From the NCBI GenBank assembly GCA_022818135.1, contig JAFMSR010000009.1, forward strand, positions 17,010,077-17,074,076: a stretch of 64,000 nucleotides of DNA, written 5' to 3'. This document shows, one piece after another, positions 54,194 to 64,000 of this stretch. The stretch comes from Saxidomus purpurata. Taxonomy: Eukaryota > Mollusca > Bivalvia > Venerida > Veneridae. The notes beneath the pieces are model-generated. The model saw only the letters and a program-made list of their open reading frames with translations, had not been told where the DNA came from and searched no databases. Each line of letters opens with the position of its first letter. Position 1 is the stretch's first letter. A program made the translations under genes and the position numbers.

Positions 54194-55120
54194 GTATATA
54201 TATAATAATGATGTGAAGTTACCCTCATAGTCTCGTATGCTATGTTTCAAGTAGTAGTACTTTGTATTAAGCACAGACTAAATTCAGTCTCGAAATAGCA
54301 TTCAAATACTATGCGGAGGATCTGTTTACATATTGATGTAATATATCATCTTATATAATCAGATGCCTACGCATCTTTCCAAAATGGCGGACATTTTAAA
54401 TTCCAAACCTTTTTTTGCTGACTGATGAATGGTTAAATTCAGGTTGTTGTTAATCTTTTTTTATTTTGCCTTGTTGTAGCATTTTCTGATGACAGCATTT
54501 TCTTATGCTAAAAGTTTGACGGAGCATAAACCAAACAAAACAATTCTTAGAAATATCAAATCAGGGTTACGTGACTTGTTACTTAATTCCAAAATGAGTT
54601 CAGTAGTCTCTGTTTGATGCGCTTCCGGTTTGTTATTCTACTTTTTTCTCAGTTGAAAGAATTTTCTTGAATCATAAAATGGTTTTGATACTTTGAAATT
54701 ATTTACGTCACTTGTTACGTAGTTTCATAATGAGTATAGATGATAAATATCTCTCTTTGGTACATTGCCAGTTTGTTGTTTTATACTTTTGTAAGTTGGA
54801 AAATTTCTGATACTATGAACGTATTTTGAATTATTGTAGAAGCACTAAAGTAAATTTTTAAAAATTCTATAAAGAGCATATAGAATATTTCAGTAAGCGG
54901 TTGAAGACATATACGGTTACTATATATGTTGTGTCGAAGCACCTGAAACCAACAAGTTAATAAGACCATTTTATTACTATACACACTGAGTTTGTTTAAC
55001 ATGAAGATTAGTAAAATGTATGTTTATCACATTTAAAACAGTTAGTATACCGATAATACAATAATACATATATCATAATTGAGTACAGATATCAATATTA
55101 AAGTTCATATTTTATATTAG

Positions 55121-55311
55121 AGTACATGGAGGGGATCCTGAACCTGCGACAGCTTTGGCTAAAGCCAACTACAGAATATTCAATGGTCGTGGAGAGGACC
55201 GTGACAAGCCCGACTACCTTATTCTAATAACCAAGAGCATGCGAAATGAGTTAGACATTCTAGAGGAAGCCAACAAGCTCAAGATCCATGGAACAAGAGT
55301 TCTTGGAGTCG
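55121..55311 (+). CDS. Exon: vWA3 middle part, second copy
   Basis: Same 191 bp as 8,325-8,515 with a silent GGT to GGG change in HGGDPEPAT. Confidence 0.86.
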
Positions 55312-55607
55312 GTAAGTTTTTGTCTGCCCCTTTTTATAGTAAGAGGTTCGATTCCGCTGTGTATATTTTACTATGGACCTGGTGGTCGGGATAGTGCTAC
55401 GGGATGCCTGAATACATGTACTTTTATTTGACAAAGCATGCCTAGCGAGTTGTTAAATATTTAATACTAAGACTTATAATTGTGTTGTAACAACAATCTT
55501 GATTGGTAAAACGTACCTGAAGATTTCTTTGTCACAAGTTTGGCCCATGTCCACACAATTAGCAAGTTTATAATCCCGACCGACATATGAAACACGAGTC
55601 AGACTGG

Positions 55608-56010
55608 CAAGACACCTGTAGGTCCTTAATGTACATTACTTGGTACATTACTTGGTACATTTGTCAAGACACCTGTAGAACTTTGGTGTTCATTTTTTGG
55701 TACATTTGTCAAGACACCTGTAGGTCCTTGGTGTACATTTTTGGTACATTTGTCAAGACACATGTAGGTCCTTGGTGTACATTACTTGGTACATTTGTCA
55801 GGACACCTGTAGGTCCTTGGTGTACATTATTTGGTACTTTGTCAAGACACATGTGGGTCTTTGGTGTACATTATTTGGTACTTTGTTAAGACACGTGTAG
55901 GTCTTTGGTGTACATTATTTGGTACATTTGAAAAGACAACGGTTGGTCCTTGGTGTAAATTATTTGGTATTTTGTCAAGACACATGTAGGTCCTTGGTGT
56001 ACATTACTTG
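55608..56010. repeat. 45-bp minisatellite, second copy
   Basis: About nine units of the same repeat as 8,810-9,395. Shorter by four units. Confidence 0.9.
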
Positions 56011-56258
56011 ATTCACTGTGTGAACAGTTGTCTTTGCTTTTCAGTAATAATATTTCATTTCACTTTTGTGGTCAGACACTGGATTGCAAAAATGCTAGAA
56101 ACATACCCATCGAAGATGTGTAATATTTTCACACATTTTTCATAGGCTAGGTTCGGTAAAGAGCTGGTTTGTTGCATGCGATTTTAGTTCAAATAGATTT
56201 TTTCAATTGTTTCATTCACGAGACAAGTGTGTAACGTGTGGTTATGTATTGTTTACAG

Positions 56259-56396
56259 GTATTGGCTTGACTGACGACGAACAACAGGCCATGGAATCCT
56301 CCGTGTCTATGCCGTATCAACAAACCGCTATGTTCACTGATGACGTTAAGCATCTAGTTGATATCGCAGATAGAGTTGTTGAGTACATGTGTGACG
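56259..56396 (+). CDS. Exon: vWA3 C-terminal part, second copy
   Basis: Identical to 9,639-9,776 including the gtaagt donor. The intron after it is 6.4 kb instead of 1.0 kb because of the transposon. Confidence 0.88.
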
Positions 56397-56653
56397 GTAA
56401 GTAATTGTTGAGTACATTATATCGCAGATAGAATTGTTGAGTACATTATATCGCAGATAGAATTGTTGAGTACATTATATCGCAGATAGAATTGTTCTGT
56501 ACATTATATCGCAGAAAGATTTGTTCAGTACATTATATCGCAGATAGAATTGTTCAGTACATTATATCGCAGATAGAATTGTTCAGTACATTATATCGCA
56601 GAAAGATTTGCTCAGTACATTATATCGCAGAAAGAATTGTTCAGTACATTATA
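56360..56653. repeat. 29-bp minisatellite, left part of second copy
   Basis: Same unit as 9,740-10,545, again starting inside the exon. It stops at the TA where the transposon begins. Confidence 0.92.
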
Positions 56654-56677
56654 CAGTAGTCGGAACGTAACAGTTGT

Positions 56678-56860
56678 CAAAATTTGCGTATATCGTGCGT
56701 ATAACGTGCGTGCAACGTGCGTATAACGTGCGTGCACTCATCGTGTATTTTGTCAATCGTATATCGTGTATCATATCGTATCATTCATCGTGCAACGTGC
56801 ACCATATACTATACACGATACACGATATACGATTCGCGATGCACGATAATCCATACGGTA
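56678..56860. repeat. Left subterminal motif array of the transposon
   Basis: Many close variants of cgtgcgtataacgtgcg followed by inverted forms (atacacgatacacgatata). Long subterminal arrays are usual transposase-binding regions; the binding itself is inferred. Confidence 0.7.
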
Positions 56861-56984
56861 TACGTACGATTCGATGGTGTATTTCGTAGTTAATCGTTTT
56901 ACTTAGCGTGCACATCTCCCCCAAAAAGTGCTGATTTCAGTTTATATTATTTAGTGTAGATGAGAGCGAGAAATACTTTCGGGA

Positions 56985-57140
56985 CAGGTCGAAGACATTT
57001 TCACCTCATATCCGAAATTTAGGTCTATTTTTGCAACGGAAAGGACATCTTTTTTATCTAAACTGCTGTTGTCAATGCATTCCTTAAAGTGCAGCAGACA
57101 AGGTACGCCTGTATCGAAGCAACATATCGTGGTATGATGT
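56985..57140 (+). pseudogene. Decayed helix-turn-helix transposase exon
   Basis: Aligns to the open exon at 37,663-37,398 (cggaaaggacat, taaactgctgttg, aagtgcagcagacaagg) but has in-frame stops, for example after SEI. It shows the 5.4-kb copy once carried the same coding start. Confidence 0.55.
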
Positions 57141-57222
57141 TAACAAGTGTTTTATTGGCTATATGCAAATAATACGCCGAATCAACTACAATTTTACGAA
57201 AATATTTAAAGTCCGAAGCAAT

Positions 57223-57290
57223 CCAAAACGTCCCCAAAACAAAACGTCCCCAGACCAAAACGTCCCCCCATATGACCAAAACGTCCCCTA
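57223..57290. repeat. Short tandem repeat with CAAAACGTCCCC
   Basis: Four copies of caaaacgtcccc with variable spacers within 67 bp, inside the transposon. Confidence 0.85.
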
Positions 57291-57425
57291 TACTGCCTGA
57301 TTGGAATAATATATCCGTTAGCTGACATAAAGAGAAAGGTAATTAGGTAGTGTCTTTGACTGATTAATTAGTTTGAGTCTCATCAAATGCCTCATTGTCA
57401 TTCAAAACAGGGTCTGAATATTGTC

Positions 57426-57990
57426 CAAAATTAAGGCCTCCAGCTGGCCCTTAGTGCGTTGTCCTCTACTCCTGCCTACCTGTTTGAACTTGAGGCTGGG
57501 GTTCGCCCCTTAGACTGGGGCGCCAGGAATAGATTCTCAAATATTGAGCGGAAGTCAAGGTTTTGGTCAGTGAGATCATAAAGCACGGCTATTTTGTAAG
57601 ATCCTCCTACAAGTGCCCTATGAAAACAAAATGATCAAATCTGACATACCGCATCTCGTAAAGTTAGAAACTCAAATGAGAGATCAGATATTTTTATTCT
57701 GGACATCTACATATATACACAGATGGGTCTAAAAATCCAGGCTCTGGTATATTAGCTTCAGCTGTTGTAATCCATCTAAACATGTATGTTGCCATCATAG
57801 GAAGATTGACAAATTATTGTTCCATTTATCAGGAATACTCTATAACCTGTTCCTGCATTTATACCAGAAATGATAACAATAGACACTGCATTGAGCTGGC
57901 TTTTACATCATCAACCTAAAACACTTGCTATATTGTATATATTTTCAGATTCACTATCATCTCTGTTCTCAATGAAATAAAAATAAGAGT
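57426..57990 (+). pseudogene. Relic of a LINE: RT-RNase H connection and RNase H
   Basis: One frame gives LALSALSSTPAYLFELEAG, the typical link region after reverse transcriptase in RNase H-bearing LINEs of the Jockey/I type. Further on IYTDGSKNPGSGI at 57,713-57,751 is the RNase H core with its catalytic Asp. Stops and frameshifts separate the parts. It is an old insertion nested in the transposon; ends are not defined. Confidence 0.65.
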
Positions 57991-60399
57991 CATTCTAGAC
58001 CAGAGTTATTGAATACATTATTATTATTAATAAATTTTATCAATGCCTGAAAACAGGCTTACCAGTTACCATGTTATAGTGCCCAGCTCATTTAGGTTTA
58101 TGATAATATCTGGTAATGAGAGCAGATGTTGCAGGCAAAAGGGGCCTAGTTTAGGGGCTATGATCCAGGACATACCATACTCGCCCACAGAAATATATGC
58201 CAGGATTTGAACCACTATCCTGGATGGATGGTGTAGAGAATTGAAACTTAAAACAAACATATTTTGCCGCAAAACAGTGCGACCTGGCCATCCTATGGGA
58301 TACTTGACAAATTACAAAATGGACAAATCAATCACACGTCTTAGGCTGGGCGCAAACTTACTACCAACCAGCTCGGGTTGGTACATACTTTGGGTTGACC
58401 AGGTTTGCATCTAGTGCATTGTAAAATGTAACACCCCTCACTGGCTATTTGACTGCATAGCTTTCACCACACAGAGACTAAAATTCAAGCCAGAAATGGA
58501 TAAGCTTGGACTTGCATGGTTTCACTATTAATGATTATTCTCAGTCTAAGAAAAGCTCTAAGTTAATGTGTATAAAGGTTGTTGGAGAATAACATAGTAG
58601 ACTGTCAAATGACTGATAAAATTGGTTATCTAATTTACTCCAGTTGCTATCAGACCCCATCCTGTACGTCACTAGTCAAAATCCTAAACAATTTTTGTAT
58701 AAATGCAATTTTTTATATTCAATAAGTACTTAGTATTTTAATTGTAGTAGTAAACATGCTGTTTCACTGGTTAGTGGGTGTTGATTTAAACTGGCAACCC
58801 AAAACATAAAAATTCAATCTTGTTATTATTTAGCAAATCATAGTCTGCACATAACAGAAATTAGCAGGGAGTGGCGGGTGACATGTTGGTAGGGGTTGCC
58901 CAACCACTGTACCTGTTACATGCCTGTTTCAGTTATAAAATACTGTAACTGTAATTTATATCTTATGTATAATTTAATACTGTATGGTAGTTTGCACCGT
59001 CTGTATGGCACCATATAATAATTATAATTAAACAAAATTTCACTGGCTATTATCTGTAATATGTTGGTGACGGAGGGGGTAGGGGGCGGGTTCAGGATAA
59101 ATGTAAGCCGGTTTCTGCTTACAAACCTACTTGTACTACCTCCAATTGAATGAAACATCAACCCTTTTATCATGATCAGTAAGTAGATCCTTGCAGGTTT
59201 GGACTGGCCACTGGCCATACAGATGCTACATCTGATCACCTGCATCTTTCTTACCAGTTTAACTATAACAGACTCTTATACTCTCTTACTTCAGAAGAAG
59301 GCACATAGAAAAAATTGATTTTAATCAAGTTGTATACCTTGAAATAGGTTTTATTAGATTTGTAATATATATCAGTCTTGTGAGAACCCTCACACTTGAT
59401 TAGTAATTGTATTTTAGTATTACAAGTAGTTCTTTTACTGAAGATCCTAATTAAATTAAGTAGTAAGTTCTGCAAAGAGCTCATTATTTAAGTATACAAT
59501 AGTATAATATCACTAAAAGAGTACCATAATCATGTTGTATAAAATGAATAAAACATTTAAAAAAATAACATTTCTTTTAAGGCTAAGATGGCAAAATTGT
59601 GCTTGTGTGGACTTCCCGTAAAGCCAGTGATACCGGCTAACACCTACTTTTTGTAGTTTTATTTTTGAACACCTCTATATTAATTGTGTGTAGTTTGTAA
59701 TCTTATACTTAATAGCTTAATAAAGAAAATAATATGAAAATCACATCTATTACTAAGTCACAATTTACTCTGGTCTCAGTAGACCGGTTGTATAGTTATG
59801 TAGTCATATAGTACTTCTGGCACTGATCTTCTCTGGTTTGTTTCATAAATTGAATCCATTTTAGAAATCCTTCAAAGGGCCTTTTTCCTGTAAGTGTGGC
59901 AGAGGTGGTGCTTGAACTCTGTCCGGTTTATTAAATTTGTTCCTCATCTCTGATAGTTTCCTTAAATGCCTAGCTTACATCAATTTGAACAAATATAGAT
60001 ATTTTAAGTTCTTTCTACATATCTAAATTCCAAAATAACTAAAAATATACATGAGTACCATCATTGCTGAGCTGTATTCTGCAGTCTCATAGTTATTGAG
60101 GTTTTTGAAACATGTGAGGTTACACCCCCTTTATAAATAGTGTTGCTTAGCTCTTTCATATTGTTGTCAGTCTTCCATCAATTTATTTGCTAATGCTACA
60201 TGTGTATTCCAAGAACAATTTTTCCAAATGATCTACTACATGTATAGTATAAAAGTAAAAGGTAAAGTGTTTGTTTATTAAAGTGTTACCCCTATTTAAA
60301 GGGCCAGCCATTTCATGACTTATGAGAGACTTTTTGCGCACATGTACCTCCCAAATACTACCCTTTAATGCCAGGCACCAGGCAGGTAGGCATACGGTA
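57991..60399. other. Transposon interior, nothing recognised
   Basis: No frame with domain-like sequence was found. A stretch near 59,590-59,730 ending taataaagaaaataa could be the 3' end of an old retroelement, perhaps of the relic at 57,426, but this is weak. Confidence 0.4.
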
Positions 60400-60530
60400 A
60401 CCATTAATTAACTAGCTGGCGGCTCACCAACCAGCCATATCAGAACGGACCCCTGGTGGGCTTCGAACCTTCGACCTCCCACTCCAAAGGCGGATGCCTA
60501 ATTAAACCACTAGACCAAGGGAGACGGTAT
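60400..60530 (-). mobile_element. tRNA-derived SINE head
   Basis: On the minus strand, cccttggtctagtggttt forms the A-box region and ggttcgaagccc the B box. The body probably extends left to about 60,250. Nested in the transposon. Confidence 0.65.
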
Positions 60531-61889
60531 ATGTACATGTATTACCACCTCATAATATCATCAGAGTTATGTACATGTACATAGGATATACAAACAAAAT
60601 CTAAATGCTATAATCTCATAGCATTTATACGGATGAAACTACTTATGTAAAAAATGCCATCAGATTAATTAGATATTGGAATGTACATCATTTTTCTGCC
60701 CAGTAATTAACCATCCATTGATGTTCATTGTATCTTCTTCATCATCAGTATGTCAAATAAACATATAATTCCATATAAGATTATATGTTTCATGTACATA
60801 CATGTATATGTTAACACCATATATGGCATTTTGAGACTGTATAATCTAGGCTGTGAGATGTGTCTTCTCCAGGGTTCTAATTGAATCTGCTATCCACCAC
60901 TGGATGCAGAGTTGTGTCATGCAATTGGACCATTCCATTATTCTACAGAGGGTCCAAAATAATTTTGCAAATGATTTTTAATCTGTTTTTTGGTTCATTT
61001 CCTTGAAAGTTTTACAAATTTTAGCCCAAAATGGGTTACTTTAAATTTATTACTACCCCAATATGTATTACTAAAACCACCTCGACAGGGGTTCTGAATC
61101 TAAAAGAATGGTAGCAGGGACATAAAGTATATGAAACTGCGTGCCAAGAATTAAACTACATTGAAATAAAGATTAACTTTAATAACCCTCTTCACTCTAG
61201 AAAATATCACTGTTTCCTAGAGGTTCATTTTTTCTATGTGTTTTTATATACCCCACCTATAGAATAGGCCCACTAAAACACAATATAAAGTAACATGATA
61301 TAAAACTTTACAGAGAATTAATCACCATAGTCCACAGTACATAAATACTGCATTGCGCCTTAATTATCCTCTCTCCTCTAATAATAATCTTAGTTTTCTA
61401 TTAAAACATTGGTCAAAATTAGGGGCTGTATAATCATCACAACTATAAATACTACAAAATAACATTAAAAACCCCGTTCCAAATGCTTGATTTATTCGAA
61501 AACGCCATTTCAAGCTTTCAGTTTCTTCAATGTCAATTTACCCCACCCACTTGACACCCATCAACATATCAATTCAAGGTTCCAGTATAAAATTATTATA
61601 CTTGAACACGGTCCTAAAAAGTGTCTTTAATGTAGAATTTATTTAACGAAAAGTGTAGATGGCAACTAACTTTAATTACGCCCATTTTCTCGCACATCGG
61701 GATCAATTTCCTGCCAAAGTCACTCCGACAGGTGTTCAAATTTGACACATACTGTGATATGAAAACTGTGGATCTTTGACACTTATCGATGTCATTTTTT
61801 ATTGTTAAGGTATGAAACTTCTAATTGATCTTATTCTTTCGGTCTGATTAAACGGTGTAAGTCTAGATAAAATGTGAAATCTCAAAGTG
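60531..61889. other. Transposon interior, right part
   Basis: The part from about 61,640 matches 36,850-37,140 in reverse (cccattttctcgcac, gtgtcaaatttga), so it belongs to the transposon proper. The rest shows no gene. Confidence 0.5.
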
Positions 61890-62055
61890 ATCGTATAACG
61901 TGTATAATCCGTTTATCGTGTAGCGTGCGCTTCGTACATCGTGTATATCGTGTATCGTTCTGAATCGCTCATCGTGTATTTACCGAACGTACAACGTGCG
62001 TCTTACGTGCGTGTATCGTGCGTACATCGTGCGTGTAGCGTGCACTCCGTGTGAC
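61890..62055. repeat. Right subterminal motif array of the transposon
   Basis: Dense cgtgtatcg / gtgcgtgta motifs mirror the left array and match the end at 36,716-36,850. Confidence 0.7.
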
Positions 62056-62077
62056 AACTGTTACGTTCCGACTACTG

Positions 62078-62550
62078 TATCGCAGATAGAATTGTTCAGT
62101 ACATCGCAGATAGAATTGTTCAGTACATTATATCGCAGATAGATTTGTTCAGTACATTATATCGCAGAAAGATTTGTTCAGTACATTATATCGCTGATAG
62201 ATTTGCTCAGTACATTATATCGCAGATAGAATTGTTCAGTACATTATATCGCAGATAGATTGTTCAGTACATTATAGCGCAGATAGATTTGCTCAGTACA
62301 TTATATCGCAGATATATTTGCTCAGTACATTATATCGCAGATAGATTTGCTCAGTACATTATATCACAGAAAGATTTGTTCAGTACATTATATCGCAGAT
62401 AGAATTGTTCAGTACATTATATCGCTGATACATTTGCTCAGTACATTATATCGCAGATATAATTTTTGAATATATTATATCGCAGATATAGTTTTTGAGT
62501 ACATTTTATCGCAGTTACAGTTGTTGAGTACATAAAATCGTTGTTACAGT
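62078..62550. repeat. 29-bp minisatellite, right part of second copy
   Basis: The array resumes directly after the duplicated TA. Adding left and right parts gives one unit fewer than copy 1. Confidence 0.92.
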
Positions 62551-62799
62551 TGTTGAGTACAAGTGTGGCAGTAATTTTTACCGTAGCTATTTTCTTGAGT
62601 ATATGCATAGAGGAAAGTTATATCGCATATATAGTTGCTGATTAAGTTATACTACGGTAAAAAATATCACATATAATATCAGCGAACTCCTCGCAGCGGT
62701 CACTACCCCTTACAGTAGATAGTAGTAGAGCGGAATCGCTGTGAGAGCTTTTCGCCCGATATATGTATTGCCTATTTCATACTAAAATATCTTTTACAG

Positions 62800-62913
62800 A
62801 CGAGGATCATTGTGCTGAGAATCCGTGCCGTAACGGAGGTGTTTGCACACGAATGGGTGGTGATTTCTACTGTGAATGCGGTGTTGGTTATGCAGGGAAA
62901 TTCTGTGAAAACC
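62800..62913 (+). CDS. Exon: EGF3, second copy
   Basis: Identical protein to 10,783-10,896, same 114-bp phase 1-1 exon and splice sites. Confidence 0.9.
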
Positions 62914-63458
62914 GTATGTACTCAGTTTTGTTTACACAATTTTAATGACGCTTTTCTGACCATTAACACTTCATAGACATTTCAGTCTTAATGGCGGTAG
63001 TATTTCAAAGGGGAACAACCCGGTATTGAAATAAGTCGTCTTTATTTTTAAAATAAATGTAATGTTAATCTGTTATTGCACATAGAACTAGCTCTATATT
63101 GATTAAGGTATGATAACAGAACACAGATAACATGTCATGAAAAATACAATTCAATGTAAAATATGGTGATCATATAAGCAAGTCCTTTTTTACTATATAT
63201 TGGGTCAAAGGGTTCCGAAAGAAATGGTCTTAATACTAAGGGGAGTCTTAATATTAGGTGGTCTGAATAGTGGAACTTTAAGAAGGCATCCTAGTTACCA
63301 ACTTGATCATATGACATCGGATTTTTTTTTAATTTTATATAAATTCGAATTTAATTTTACTGCAACTATATCGACAATAAGAATTATTGTGATATTTATC
63401 CTTTTCACGATTTTGAATAACTACAGTACATGAAGAAGTATTCTGTATATTTATTAAG

Positions 63459-63624
63459 GATGTCAGGCACGTGCCGATGTCGTGTTCTTGCTTGACTCAA
63501 GCGGCAGCGTAGGTCATGTAGATTTCCGACGAGTGAAGCAATTTGTTCATAACATGGTTAGCGACCTACAAATCGGCAAGGATAAGACCAGGATAGGACT
63601 GGTGACGTATAGCTCCAAGAGCAG
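63459..63624 (+). CDS. Exon: vWA4 first part, second copy
   Basis: Same 166 bp as 11,453-11,618 with silent changes (GTT/GTC-type third positions, TTG to CTG). Perfect DxSxS. The following exons lie beyond the window. Confidence 0.88.
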
Positions 63625-64000
63625 GTACTTGTTTTTTCATGTATTTCCAGAGTTGCCGTTCCTTTCCGATCCACATTTACCTAGACTCATAGCATAAATT
63701 TCCTTTGCCTAATGAATGAGCGAATGTTTATGTCCTGTAAATATTTATAAAGATTTTGTGATGAAATGTTTGAATATTATTTGAAAATACGTTTAACTTT
63801 GTAACATTAATGGTTGTACTAATACGGACTATTTTGTGGAGTGATATCAATTTTAAAGTAGGACAAATGTAAACACAGAACTATTTTCTAAACATTGACA
63901 GAGGTATTAGTAGCTGGAAAGGTAACTCTTTGCAGGGATTAATATTAAAGGAGGGCTTATGCTGATTGTATATGAGAAAGTTTACAGTTTCTTACGGAAT

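Larger units (their letters stand above)
56654..62077. mobile_element. 5,424-bp TA-flanked DNA transposon with nested relics
   Basis: Ends are perfect inverted repeats over at least 25 bases, beginning cagtagtcggaacgtaac. TA is duplicated at 56,652-56,653 and 62,078-62,079. The uninterrupted target is at 10,061-10,062. CAGT ends and TA target suggest the Tc1/mariner superfamily, though 5.4 kb is long. Both subterminal regions are dense in cgtgcgt and acacgat motifs. No intact transposase is seen: a decayed helix-turn-helix region lies at the left, and a LINE relic and a SINE sit inside. The copy is thus non-autonomous, mobilised in trans if at all. Confidence 0.9.
52490..64000. repeat. Large duplicated block, copy 2 (possible haplotype)
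   Basis: Direct near-identical copy of 5,382-12,000, starting at the gap and running past the window end. Five exons are preserved with unchanged protein sequence. Differences are 320 bp absent near 52,600, four fewer 45-bp units, one fewer 29-bp unit, an 11-bp indel before the vWA4 exon, and a 5,424-bp transposon. Confidence 0.92.

Noticed and set aside
60440..60525. A tRNA gene on the minus strand
   Set aside because: Stem pairing is incomplete and a SINE-like body follows; similar heads occur elsewhere.

Overview
Organism and overall character. The window is AT-rich invertebrate nuclear DNA. It has split genes with GT-AG introns, phase-1 exons coding single extracellular domains, many tRNA-derived SINEs, an L1/Tx1-like LINE and TA-flanked DNA transposons. 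The sequence alone suggests a mollusc, most likely a bivalve; this is inference.

Region 1 (1-16,279, + strand). Sixteen exons of one secreted or matrix-type protein made of alternating von Willebrand factor A (vWA) and EGF domains: end of vWA1, EGF1, vWA2, EGF2, a 7-codon Ser/Thr/Gly linker microexon, vWA3, EGF3, vWA4, EGF4, vWA5. Domain borders fall on phase-1 introns. vWA4 and vWA5 keep a complete metal-binding MIDAS; vWA2 and vWA3 have lost key residues. Introns hold SINEs, a MITE and several tandem arrays. One 29-bp array shares its unit with the coding end of a vWA3 exon.

Region 2 (about 18,650-51,580). A duplicated block of intronless genes for a secreted protein with a signal peptide, a short helix, a thrombospondin-type-1-like module and a C-type lectin-like domain. 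Four copies are visible: A (frameshifted and cut off, 24,992-25,459), B (intact, 27,760-28,536), C (5'-deleted and SINE-interrupted, about 28,957-29,776) and D (intact, 47,702-48,478). Between C and D lie a nearly complete LINE (30,137-36,603, 15-bp target duplication), a DNA transposon split by an inversion (36,700-37,808 plus 44,855-44,958) and an ORF-poor 3.26-kb retroposon (41,045-44,306, 13-bp target duplication). Segment 37,809-44,958 is inverted relative to the inferred ancestral order, and both breakpoints can be read.

Region 3 (51,990-64,000). A 500-N gap, then a second copy of 5,382-12,000 carrying five of the vWA3/EGF3/vWA4 exons with unchanged protein sequence. It differs by repeat number, small indels and a 5,424-bp TA-flanked transposon inserted inside the 29-bp array; the empty site survives in the first copy. 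This is either a very recent segmental duplication or, more likely, an alternative haplotype placed in tandem by the assembler.
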